DNA of 5,639 bases from Candidatus Aminicenantota bacterium (GTDB taxonomy: Bacteria > Acidobacteriota > Aminicenantia > Aminicenantales > Aminicenantaceae), in contig JAUWVG010000190.1 of NCBI GenBank assembly GCA_030617525.1, positions 1-5,639 on the forward strand, in the 5' to 3' direction. The position numbers were made by a program, and so were the translations under genes. The notes under the pieces were generated by a model that was not told where the DNA came from, did no database searches, and saw only the letters and a program-made list of their open reading frames with translations. Shown here piece by piece: positions 1 through 5,639 of this stretch. Every line of letters begins with the position of its first letter. The first letter of the stretch is position 1.

Positions 1-621
1 ACTTCGGATAAAGGGATGTGTGGAGCATTTAATTCCAACCTGCTTTTAAGCACGTGTGATTTTTTAGAGAACAAATCAGCTCTATCTGAAGTGCGATTGG
101 TCTTAATGGGGAAAAAAGCCGTTTCGTTTTTTGAAAAGCAAACATTCATAAAAGACCGTGCCTATGCGGATCAAGTTCACAAACTCACACAAGAGGACTT
201 GAAGGAGTTGGCTCTTTATCTCATGCGTCTGTATGTCTTGAACCAAACAGATGCGGTCTATGTCGCTTACAATGAGTTCAAGTCGATCCTGGCTCCGAAG
301 TTGACAATCACTAAGCTCCTTCCACTCGAGCCTCCTGATGTCTATGAAGAAGGACCTACTGAACCCGATCTGGAACCCAAGTCACCCCATCTGCTTGAAA
401 CGTTTCTCTCTCTCTATGTCGAGGATCAAGTCCAACACTTTTTCCATGAGTCTCAAGCCGCCGAACAGGCTGCACGGATGATGGCTATGGATAATGCTAC
501 AAGGAACGCTGAAGAACTCATCGATGAATTGCGATTGGCTTTGAATAAAATGAGGCAAGCCTCAATCACTAAGGAGCTGCTGGAAATTATATCCGCCGTT
601 GAAGCTCTGGAGAAGAAATAG
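1..621 (+). CDS. atpG: F1 ATP synthase gamma subunit (5'-truncated by window edge)
   Basis: This is the central-stalk rotor subunit of F1, which turns inside the alpha/beta hexamer and couples proton (or sodium) flow to ATP synthesis on the cytoplasmic face of the membrane. The frame is open from base 1. The first visible residues, TSDKGMCGAFNSN, match the conserved gamma motif TSDRGLCGGFN, so the ATG at 16 is an internal Met and not the start. About 75-80 N-terminal residues, including the first coiled-coil helix, must lie upstream. The C-terminal helix is well conserved: RMMAMDNATRNAEELIDEL followed by NKMRQASITKELLEII, the family signature that contacts beta. The middle part (LLPLEPPDVYEEGPTEPDLEP) is divergent and acidic/proline-rich, as is common for the variable gamma core. 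The gene is followed after 16 nt by atpD, the standard G-D-C order. The identification is secure; the gene is incomplete only because of the window edge. Confidence 0.96.
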   Translation, partial: TSDKGMCGAFNSNLLLSTCDFLENKSALSEVRLVLMGKKAVSFFEKQTFIKDRAYADQVHKLTQEDLKELALYLMRLYVLNQTDAVYVAYNEFKSILAPKLTITKLLPLEPPDVYEEGPTEPDLEPKSPHLLETFLSLYVEDQVQHFFHESQAAEQAARMMAMDNATRNAEELIDELRLALNKMRQASITKELLEIISAVEALEKK

Positions 622-625
622 GAGC

Positions 626-631
626 AAGGAG
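626..631 (+). promoter_or_regulatory. Shine-Dalgarno site setting the atpD start
   Basis: AAGGAG lies 6 nt before the ATG at 638, in the short gap after the atpG stop (619-621). It supports 638 over the upstream in-frame ATG at 599, which lies inside atpG and would add 13 residues with no family counterpart. Confidence 0.8.
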
Positions 632-637
632 AGTTCA

Positions 638-2170
638 ATGAAAACTCAAAAAAAAACAAAAGTTAAAAGTACCCGCACAACTAATGTCGGCAGGGTTGTT
701 CAAATTATCGGCCCGGTGGTCGACATTGAATTCAAAGATACCGAACTTCCAGAAATCTACAATGCGGTTCGGATAACAAACGAAGACTTTGAGCATGGCT
801 CTCCTCAGTCCATCAATGACACAAAGAGGGAATTTGGGATTCGTGTTAGCCCTGATGTGGAAGCCGCAAAAACCACCGAGATTGTGGATATAATTGTTGA
901 AGTTGAACTGCATCTTGGGGAGGACAAAGTGCGTTGTGTGGCCATGCATCCCACAGACGGCCTGGCTCGTGGGATGAAAGCAATAGATTTAGATGGACCT
1001 ATCCAGGTTCCTGTGGGAGAATGCACGCTCGGGCGGGTCATTAATGTCATTGGCGAACCCGTTGACCATCAGGGACCCATCAAAGCCGAAAAGACCTATC
1101 CCATTCATCGCGAACCTCCGACTCTGGAAGAGCAGAGCACGCAGCTTGAAATGTTCGAGACTGGAATTAAGGTCATTGATTTGATGCAGCCCTTTCTCAA
1201 GGGAGGAAAAATCGGTCTCTTTGGCGGTGCCGGTGTGGGCAAAACAGTCATCATCATGGAGCTGATAAATAATGTTGCGCAGCAGCACGGAGGCTATTCC
1301 GTGTTCGCTGGGGTTGGAGAGAGGACAAGAGAAGGAAACGATCTCTGGCTGGAAATGAAAGAATCGGGCGTTATTGACAAAACTGCGCTTGTCTTTGGTC
1401 AGATGACCGAGCCTCCGGGAGCGAGACTCCGGGTTGGCCTGACAGCTCTGTCGGTTGCCGAATATTTTCGTGACGAGATGAACCAGGATATCCTGCTATT
1501 TATCGACAACATCTTCCGATTTGTTCAGGCCGGCTCCGAAGTCTCAGCGCTTCTTGGGCGTATGCCTTCGGCTGTGGGGTATCAGCCTAATTTGGCTACG
1601 GAGCTGGGTGAACTGGAAGAGAGGATCACTTCGACGAAAAAGGGCTCCATCACTTCGGTTCAGGCTATTTATGTGCCGGCTGACGATTTTACCGATCCGG
1701 CTCCAGCGACAACTTTTGCTCATCTTGATGCGACCACAAACCTTTCCCGAGCTCTTACTGAGATTGGTATCTATCCGGCTGTGGACCCCTTGACCTCTTA
1801 TTCTCGGATTCTAGATTCCAGGATTATTGGAGAAGAACACTATCAAACGGCCCGTGATGTTAAAGAAATCCTCCAGAGATATAAAGATCTGCAGGACATC
1901 ATCACTATCTTAGGGATTGAGGAGCTGTCCGAAGAAGATAAGCTCATTGTTGGCCGTGCGAGAAAGATACAGCGGTTCCTTTCCCAACCGTTTCATGTGG
2001 CTCAAGAATTTACGGGGCGCGAAGGCAAGTATGTGACCATTGCGGAGTCGGTCAAAGGATTTAAGGAGATCATTGAGGGCCAACATGATGACAAGCCCGA
2101 ACAGGCTTTTTATATGGTGGGAGGGATCGAGGAAGTTTTGGCCAAGGCCGAGGAGCTGAAGTCTGTATGA
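638..2170 (+). CDS. atpD: F1 ATP synthase beta subunit (catalytic) with N-terminal extension and barrel insertion
   Basis: This is the catalytic subunit of F1, where ADP and phosphate are joined. From the ATG at 638 it has 510 residues, against about 460-480 usual for the family. Visible motifs are the P-loop GGAGVGKT (196-203), GERTREGND with the catalytic Glu (227-235), the Walker B strand LLFIDN (286-291) and DPAPATTFAHLDATT (353-367). The C-terminal helical domain includes EILQRYKDLQDII and EELSEEDK. The catalytic core is intact, so this should be a working enzyme. The extra length is at the N-terminus: a Lys-rich tail (residues 1-16) and about 30 extra residues (roughly 46-82) in the beta-barrel domain, between YNAV and the strand IIVEVELHLG, where typical subunits have a short turn. 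The ATG at 638 has a good ribosome site; the ATG at 599 inside atpG is less likely. The stop overlaps the atpC start (ATGA), implying translational coupling. Confidence 0.97.
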   Translation: MKTQKKTKVKSTRTTNVGRVVQIIGPVVDIEFKDTELPEIYNAVRITNEDFEHGSPQSINDTKREFGIRVSPDVEAAKTTEIVDIIVEVELHLGEDKVRCVAMHPTDGLARGMKAIDLDGPIQVPVGECTLGRVINVIGEPVDHQGPIKAEKTYPIHREPPTLEEQSTQLEMFETGIKVIDLMQPFLKGGKIGLFGGAGVGKTVIIMELINNVAQQHGGYSVFAGVGERTREGNDLWLEMKESGVIDKTALVFGQMTEPPGARLRVGLTALSVAEYFRDEMNQDILLFIDNIFRFVQAGSEVSALLGRMPSAVGYQPNLATELGELEERITSTKKGSITSVQAIYVPADDFTDPAPATTFAHLDATTNLSRALTEIGIYPAVDPLTSYSRILDSRIIGEEHYQTARDVKEILQRYKDLQDIITILGIEELSEEDKLIVGRARKIQRFLSQPFHVAQEFTGREGKYVTIAESVKGFKEIIEGQHDDKPEQAFYMVGGIEEVLAKAEELKSV

Positions 2171-2463
2171 GCGAAGGAATGCCAAATTCCCTAAAACTTA
2201 GGGTGATTACTCCCGGTCAACTTCTGGTGGATGAAGAGGTACATGAAGTGGGCCTGCCCGGTTTGGATGGCTGTTTGGGGATCCTTCCCGGACACTTCCC
2301 TCTCTTGGTGACTCTGGGCGACGGGGATATCACCTACCGGATATCAGATAAAGAGCAGACATTTGGAGTGAGCGGAGGATATGCGGAGGTCCATGCCGAC
2401 AGAATTCAAGTTTTTACACGGTTAAAAGACAATGGACAGGAATCGGATGAAGGCCGAGGATGA
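2167..2463 (+). CDS. atpC: F1 ATP synthase epsilon subunit, short form lacking the C-terminal helical domain
   Basis: Epsilon binds gamma at the base of the central stalk and links it to the c-ring. The 98-residue product shows the N-terminal beta-sandwich: LKLRVITPGQLLVDEEV at the start, GLDGCLGILPGHFPLLVTL (about 32-50), corresponding to the family motif G-x-x-G-x-x-GILPxHxPLLT, and the VSGGYAEV strand (68-75). Most bacterial epsilons are 130-140 residues and end in two helices that can insert into F1 and inhibit ATP hydrolysis. Here the protein ends soon after the last sandwich strand (IQVFTRL) with a polar tail, so that domain is absent. The start overlaps the atpD stop by 4 nt, with GAGGAG at 2150-2155 some 11 nt upstream. 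The in-frame ATG at 2179 is possible, but its AAGGA abuts it too closely. The 3' end overlaps the next gene by 17 nt. The next gene is a complete unrelated protein in another frame, which argues against a frameshift as the cause of the short form. Confidence 0.93.
   Translation: MSEGMPNSLKLRVITPGQLLVDEEVHEVGLPGLDGCLGILPGHFPLLVTLGDGDITYRISDKEQTFGVSGGYAEVHADRIQVFTRLKDNGQESDEGRG
2438..2442 (+). promoter_or_regulatory. Shine-Dalgarno site setting the methyltransferase start
   Basis: AGGAA, inside the 3' end of atpC, is 4 nt before the ATG at 2447. It favours 2447 over the in-frame ATG at 2432, which has no comparable purine run at the right distance. Confidence 0.6.
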
Positions 2464-3184
2464 AACCCTTGATGCATTTTATCATGGATGCATCCAAGTC
2501 CTCCAGAAAATTAAAGGATATAGGTTTGCATTGGATGCTCCCCTGCTTGCCGATTTTATTCACACGACCGAGGATGACGAACTGCTAGAATTCGGGACAG
2601 GGAACGGTATCATATCTCTTCTTCTCAGCATCAAGCCTTTTAAGCATATCACGGCTGTCGAAGTCCAGGCATCTCTGGCAGAGCTGGCAAGGAAAAATGT
2701 CAAACTCAACCATCTTGAAAAAAGGATCACGGTTTTAGAGCAGGACCTGATGCAATTTAGGCCGGAGAAAAAGTACGATGTTATTTTTTCTAATCCTCCT
2801 TATCACAAAAGAGCTGAGGGCCATTTGAGTCTCTCAAAAGAAAAATCTATCGCCAAACACGAGTTAAAGTGTACGATTTTTGATATAATGCAGAAGACTT
2901 CAGTCCTCCTGAAGAGTAGAGGTAGGGCCTACTTCGTCTTTCCCGAAAAGAGAAAAGACGACATGGCAGAAGCAGCAAAAATGAGCGGTTTAAAAATGAA
3001 ATCCAGACGGTTTGTCTATGCGCGTTCAAAAGACAGGCCCAATCTCTTTCTGGTTGAATGTGACTTTCTATCCCGCAATGTGATACAGCAGCCCGACCTC
3101 ATCCTCTATGACGAGGAGGGACATTACTCTCAAGAAACACAAGAAATATTTTCAGGGAGACTCCATGCTTCGTCTTTACAATAA
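2447..3184 (+). CDS. TrmN6/YfiC-like tRNA1(Val) adenine-N6 methyltransferase
   Basis: This is a SAM-dependent methyltransferase of the TrmN6 (YfiC) group, whose E. coli member methylates N6 of adenine 37 in tRNA1(Val). From the ATG at 2447 it has 245 residues, close to the family's usual length. It begins with the family's typical N-terminus, LDAFYHGCIQVLQKIKGYRFALDAPLLADF (shown here in pieces: LDAFYHG at 8-14, GYRFALDAPLLADF at 24-37). SAM-binding motif I is LLEFGTGNGIISLLL (46-60), with an acidic residue after the next strand (VEVQ, 71-74). The catalytic motif of N6-adenine/amino methyltransferases is NPPY (116-119), followed by the characteristic EKSIAKHEL (132-140). The substrate is inferred from family likeness; other members of this broad group modify different nucleotides or are untested, so no symbol is given. 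It overlaps atpC upstream and the permease gene downstream (20 nt), so it appears to be co-translated with both although no functional link is evident. Confidence 0.85.
   Translation: MKAEDETLDAFYHGCIQVLQKIKGYRFALDAPLLADFIHTTEDDELLEFGTGNGIISLLLSIKPFKHITAVEVQASLAELARKNVKLNHLEKRITVLEQDLMQFRPEKKYDVIFSNPPYHKRAEGHLSLSKEKSIAKHELKCTIFDIMQKTSVLLKSRGRAYFVFPEKRKDDMAEAAKMSGLKMKSRRFVYARSKDRPNLFLVECDFLSRNVIQQPDLILYDEEGHYSQETQEIFSGRLHASSLQ
3154..3159 (+). promoter_or_regulatory. Shine-Dalgarno site setting the permease start
   Basis: AGGGAG lies 5 nt before the ATG at 3165, within the 3' end of the methyltransferase gene. It rules in 3165 over the in-frame ATG at 3108, which would add 19 charged residues (MTRRDITLKKHKKYFQGDS) not expected in this family. 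Confidence 0.8.
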
Positions 3185-3983
3185 TCTCAAAGGCCTTTAC
3201 AAATACCGGGTTCTTATCCAGAACCTGGTGAGCCGTGAGCTCAAAGCCCGTTACAGGGGAACAATGCTTGGTTTCCTCTGGTCATTTATTAATCCGTTTC
3301 TTTTGATGGTCATTTACACCATCGTATTTGGTTTAATCATTGGTCCTAGAGATCCTGCTTTTGGAGGCAGCCCATGGAAATACGCCCTCTTTCTCTTCTG
3401 CGGTGTCCTGCCCTGGACGTGGTTTTCTTCGTCGTCCATAGAATCGGCCAATGTGCTAATGGTGCAGGGCAATCTGATAAAAAAAGTCCTGTTTCCGGTA
3501 GAGATTCTCCCTGTTGTGGTAGTGATCAGCAATTTTGTCCATTTTTTGTTCGGACTCCCCATCCTTTTAATTTTTGTCCCCATCCTTGGCAAACAGTACA
3601 CCTTGTTTTTACTCTTTTTACCTCTGGTCATTTTGGTCCAATTTGTGTTTTCTCTTGGTTTTTCCTTTCTTGTCTCCTCCTTGACCGTTCATTTTAGAGA
3701 CATCAAGGATATCCTGACCAATTTACTGACATTTTGGTTTTTTGCCTCTCCGATCATCTATACTATGTCACTCGAGGCCATACAGAATTCCAAAATCCTG
3801 AAGCTCTGGATGAATTTGAATCCCATGACCCACATCATGTTGGGATATCAGAATAGTGTTTTTTTTGGGGAAATGATTCGATGGAAAAAACTGGGGATCA
3901 CTTTTCTTGTCTCAGTGGTCTTTCTCTTTGTGGGATATTATGTTTTTGACAAGCTTCGCGACTCGTTTCCGGAGGAGGTCTAA
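3165..3983 (+). CDS. ABC-2 type polysaccharide/O-antigen export permease (Wzm-like)
   Basis: This is the inner-membrane channel half of an ABC exporter that moves undecaprenyl-linked O-antigen or a similar surface glycan from cytoplasm to periplasm. The 272 residues are typical for Wzm/KpsM/TagG-type permeases. The cytoplasmic N-terminus has the family pattern LVSRELKARYRGTMLGFLWS (21-40), where an amphipathic interface helix leads into the first membrane segment. Hydrophobic stretches fit about six helices: roughly 36-59, 72-90, 113-138, 146-172, 186-202 and 243-261. The SLTVHFRDIKDI (172-183) and SPIIYTMS (195-202) segments and NLNPMTHIMLGYQ (217-229) are also characteristic. The ATPase partner follows directly, its GTG touching this gene's stop codon. 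The start at 3165 rests on the ribosome site and on the family N-terminus. The exported substrate cannot be read from the permease; teichoic-acid-type exporters share this fold, but the partner's C-terminal domain favours an O-antigen-like glycan. Confidence 0.92.
   Translation: MLRLYNNLKGLYKYRVLIQNLVSRELKARYRGTMLGFLWSFINPFLLMVIYTIVFGLIIGPRDPAFGGSPWKYALFLFCGVLPWTWFSSSSIESANVLMVQGNLIKKVLFPVEILPVVVVISNFVHFLFGLPILLIFVPILGKQYTLFLLFLPLVILVQFVFSLGFSFLVSSLTVHFRDIKDILTNLLTFWFFASPIIYTMSLEAIQNSKILKLWMNLNPMTHIMLGYQNSVFFGEMIRWKKLGITFLVSVVFLFVGYYVFDKLRDSFPEEV
3971..3978 (+). promoter_or_regulatory. Strong Shine-Dalgarno site for the GTG-started ATPase gene
   Basis: GGAGGAGG is a near-perfect ribosome site 5 nt before the GTG at 3984, inside the last codons of the permease gene (encoding PEEV). 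Its strength probably compensates for the weaker start codon and helps keep permease and ATPase output balanced. Confidence 0.8.
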
Positions 3984-5267
3984 GTGGCGGCCATCACGGC
4001 ACAGAATGTAACCCGAATATATCAGAAGTACTCTTCGCGGCATCGTTTTAAGACATTCAAGAGCGCCCTGATTAAGGGAGATCTCTTCAAAGGCATGAAA
4101 CCGGATGAAACCGTGACGGCCTTAAATGATGTGAGTTTCACGGTCGAAGAGGGGACGGCTTTTGGTGCCATCGGTGAAAATGGCTCCGGCAAGAGCACTC
4201 TCCTTAAAATAGTTACCGGGATTGTGAAGCCCACCTCGGGAACCGTCACTGTCAACGGCAAAGTGTCGGCGCTCATCGAATTAGGCGCGGGATTCCACCC
4301 GGAGATTACGGGCCGGGAAAACATCTTCATCAATGGGATCATGTTGGGGCTTACTAAAAAAGAAATCCATGAAAAATTTGATAAGATTGTGGAGTTTGCC
4401 GAACTGGAAGAGTTTATCGAAGCTCCTGTCAAGACATATTCTTCTGGAATGTTTATGCGTTTGGGATTTTCGATCGCCATCAATGTCAATCCGGATGTCC
4501 TTCTTGTGGATGAAGTGTTATCCGTAGGGGATGCTTCCTTTGTCCCCAAGTGCTTGGATCGGATCGATGATTTCCGCCGGAGGAAAAAAACCATTCTCTT
4601 TGTCAGTCATGATCTGGCAACGGTCAGAAAAATTTGTGATAAGGTGATCTGGCTTAAAGAGGGAGTCATCCAGACAATCGGCGAACCGAATCGTGTGGTG
4701 GATGCCTACCTCCAGGATGTGGCTGAAAAGCAGGAAGAGGATTTTGAGAAACGAAGCCGGCAGCAGGTCGTCGAACAAGAAGCTGAGTACGATGAAAATC
4801 GCAGGGAAAATCGATGGGGAAAGAGAGAAATCGAAATAAAAAAAACCATTCTAAAAAACATGGAGGGGAAAGAAAAACATGTCTTCTCTCCGGATGAAGG
4901 GATGGTCATCGAGGTGGATGTGGAGGCCTACTCCGAAATAAAGGATTTTGCCTTCGGGGTGGGCATTTTTAATTCTCAGGGGATTTGCTGCTACGGCACC
5001 AATACGATTCTTGAGGAGTTGGAACCGGCTTCAATTTCTGGAAGAGGAAAGGTTATCCTTAAGATCGATCGTCTCAATTTTGTCAATGGGACATACTATT
5101 TAGATGTTGCCGTTCACAAAAGGGACGGTTATCCTTTTGATTACCACCGCAACCTTTACTCGTTCCTGATTTCCTCTCGTGAAAAGGATGTGGGGATATT
5201 CCGTCCGGATCACAGCTGGGAATTCTCATCCGATATCCGGATCAAGCGCACAGGAGAAAAAGATTAA
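3984..5267 (+). CDS. ABC transporter ATPase with C-terminal glycan-binding-type domain (Wzt-like)
   Basis: This is the ATP-hydrolysing subunit that powers the Wzm-like permease. The 427-residue product has two parts. The nucleotide-binding domain (about 1-245) has Walker A GENGSGKST (64-72), the segment GAGFHPEITGREN (101-113) typical of Wzt-type ATPases, the YSSGM signature (152-156, the usual variant of LSGG in this subfamily), Walker B VLLVDE (172-177) and the switch His in FVSHD (206-210). A very charged linker (about 247-280) leads to a beta-rich C-terminal domain (about 281-420) beginning after NRWGKREIEI and resembling the Wzt C-terminal domain. In E. coli O9a-type systems that domain recognises the capped non-reducing end of the glycan before export. 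All catalytic motifs are intact. GTG start with a strong ribosome site; zero-gap coupling to the permease. Glycan recognition is inferred from family membership, and the actual ligand is unknown. Confidence 0.93.
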   Translation: MAAITAQNVTRIYQKYSSRHRFKTFKSALIKGDLFKGMKPDETVTALNDVSFTVEEGTAFGAIGENGSGKSTLLKIVTGIVKPTSGTVTVNGKVSALIELGAGFHPEITGRENIFINGIMLGLTKKEIHEKFDKIVEFAELEEFIEAPVKTYSSGMFMRLGFSIAINVNPDVLLVDEVLSVGDASFVPKCLDRIDDFRRRKKTILFVSHDLATVRKICDKVIWLKEGVIQTIGEPNRVVDAYLQDVAEKQEEDFEKRSRQQVVEQEAEYDENRRENRWGKREIEIKKTILKNMEGKEKHVFSPDEGMVIEVDVEAYSEIKDFAFGVGIFNSQGICCYGTNTILEELEPASISGRGKVILKIDRLNFVNGTYYLDVAVHKRDGYPFDYHRNLYSFLISSREKDVGIFRPDHSWEFSSDIRIKRTGEKD

Positions 5268-5270
5268 TAT

Positions 5271-5274
5271 GGAG
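5271..5274 (+). promoter_or_regulatory. Shine-Dalgarno site for the DUF2061 gene
   Basis: GGAG in the 13-nt gap after the ATPase stop, 6 nt before the ATG at 5281. The ATG at 5269 just ahead of it would encode only Met-Glu-Lys-stop and is not considered a gene. Confidence 0.65.
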
Positions 5275-5280
5275 AAATAA

Positions 5281-5604
5281 ATGGTTAGATCAGGAAAAAG
5301 GTCAACGGTTGAAACACATCGCCGGACTGTGATGAAAACCGTCAGCTGGCGAATCGTAGCGACGCTGACCACAGGGATCATTGTTTATATCTTTACAGGT
5401 GAGATTCTTCTGTCTCTAGGAGTCATTGGAGTTGAAGGGCTCACCAAAATCCTATTTTATTATCTACATGAAAGAGCTTGGAATATGATCCAGTGGGGCA
5501 AGACGAAACATCCTCTGGCCTCTATCCCTGTTAATAAAGAATTAGTCCCGGAAGACATGGAAAAGGTCAAACAGCAGCTTAAGGACCTCGGGTATCTTGA
5601 TTAG
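5281..5604 (+). CDS. DUF2061 family small membrane protein
   Basis: A 107-residue protein of unknown function with the layout of the DUF2061 family: a basic N-terminus (RRTVMKTVSWRIVATLTT, 14-31), two hydrophobic segments (about 24-40 and 43-61) separated by the short turn TGEI, and the conserved tail of the second segment, KILFYYLHERAWNMIQWG (56-73). The positive-inside rule would place both ends in the cytoplasm with a hairpin in the inner membrane. The remaining 30 or so residues (LVPEDMEKVKQQLKDLGYLD) look like a soluble amphipathic helix, an extension beyond the core domain. It follows the exporter ATPase gene by 13 nt and so is probably expressed with it. Position suggests an envelope or glycan-related role, but no biochemical function can be read from the sequence. 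The family call is confident; the role is not. Confidence 0.85.
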   Translation: MVRSGKRSTVETHRRTVMKTVSWRIVATLTTGIIVYIFTGEILLSLGVIGVEGLTKILFYYLHERAWNMIQWGKTKHPLASIPVNKELVPEDMEKVKQQLKDLGYLD

Positions 5605-5608
5605 AGCC

Positions 5609-5639
5609 GTGGAGAAAATTCAAGACATTCAGAGCCTGG
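5609..5639 (+). CDS. Possible start of a further gene (3'-truncated by window edge)
   Basis: A GTG at 5609, 4 nt after the DUF2061 stop, opens a frame that stays open to the window end and reads MEKIQDIQSL (GTG read as Met). The very short gap fits the packing of the genes upstream. The ribosome site is weak at best (AGAG at 5603-5606, only two bases from the GTG), and ten codons are too few to identify a family. It may continue the glycan/envelope cluster, but this is a guess from position only. Confidence 0.35.
   Translation, partial: MEKIQDIQSL

Noticed and set aside
301..330. TTGACA resembling a -35 promoter box within atpG
   Set aside because: No TATAAT-like -10 box is found 16-18 nt downstream (the sequence there is CCACTC-like), and the position is mid-gene.
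599..637. Upstream ATG for atpD, adding 13 residues (MKLWRRNRSKESS)
   Set aside because: It starts inside atpG, has no suitable ribosome site, and the ATG at 638 has AAGGAG at ideal spacing.
2485..2496. Perfect 12-nt palindrome TGGATGCATCCA
   Set aside because: It lies inside the methyltransferase coding region in a conserved segment, does not extend beyond 12 nt, and has no second copy that would suggest an operator array.
3108..3164. Upstream ATG for the permease, adding 19 residues
   Set aside because: The extension is charged and unlike the family N-terminus, and the ATG at 3165 has a good ribosome site.
4022..4594. A 190-residue open frame on the minus strand
   Set aside because: It lies wholly antisense to the ATPase gene, whose P-loop, signature and Walker B motifs are intact in the plus frame. 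The minus product has low-complexity Ser/Pro/Arg composition and no recognisable motif.
5269..5280. ATG followed by two codons and a stop just before the DUF2061 gene
   Set aside because: A three-codon frame (Met-Glu-Lys) that contains the ribosome site of the next gene; chance is the simplest explanation.

Overview
The window is a single tightly packed run of plus-strand genes from a Gram-negative-type bacterium. It enters inside the F1 ATP synthase gamma gene (atpG) and continues through atpD (beta), a short atpC (epsilon), a TrmN6/YfiC-type tRNA adenine methyltransferase, a two-gene ABC-2 polysaccharide exporter (Wzm-like permease, then Wzt-like ATPase with a C-terminal glycan-binding-type domain) and a small DUF2061 membrane protein. 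It ends a few codons into a possible next gene. No RNA genes, mobile elements, CRISPR arrays or long non-coding stretches were seen.

Organism: an O-antigen/glycan exporter of the Wzm/Wzt kind points to a diderm. The base composition looks moderate, with no obvious change between the ATP synthase and exporter halves. The beta subunit carries an insertion in its N-terminal barrel and epsilon lacks its C-terminal helices. Together these suggest a lineage away from the best-studied Proteobacteria, perhaps in or near the PVC/Omnitrophota group. That placement is an impression from the protein sequences, not a demonstrated assignment.

Layout: atpG (partial, 1-621), a 16-nt gap, atpD (638-2170), a 4-nt overlap, atpC (2167-2463), a 17-nt overlap, trmN6-like (2447-3184), a 20-nt overlap, permease (3165-3983), no gap, ATPase (3984-5267), a 13-nt gap, DUF2061 (5281-5604), and a possible GTG start at 5609. 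No gap is long enough to hold a normal intergenic promoter or terminator, so the simplest reading is one transcription unit or translationally coupled chain joining the end of the atp operon to envelope glycan export. Four starts (atpD, trmN6-like, permease, DUF2061) lie downstream of the longest-frame or nearby alternative start and are set by Shine-Dalgarno placement and family alignment.

How the genes work together: gamma, beta and epsilon are the rotor and catalytic parts of F1. The permease and ATPase should form one transporter moving a lipid-linked glycan across the inner membrane. The methyltransferase is probably a tRNA modification enzyme with no evident link to either. DUF2061 is uncharacterised but sits where an accessory envelope protein would. 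Nothing here is clearly a wholly new system. The more unusual points are the atp-to-exporter gene chain, the beta insertion and the minimal epsilon.
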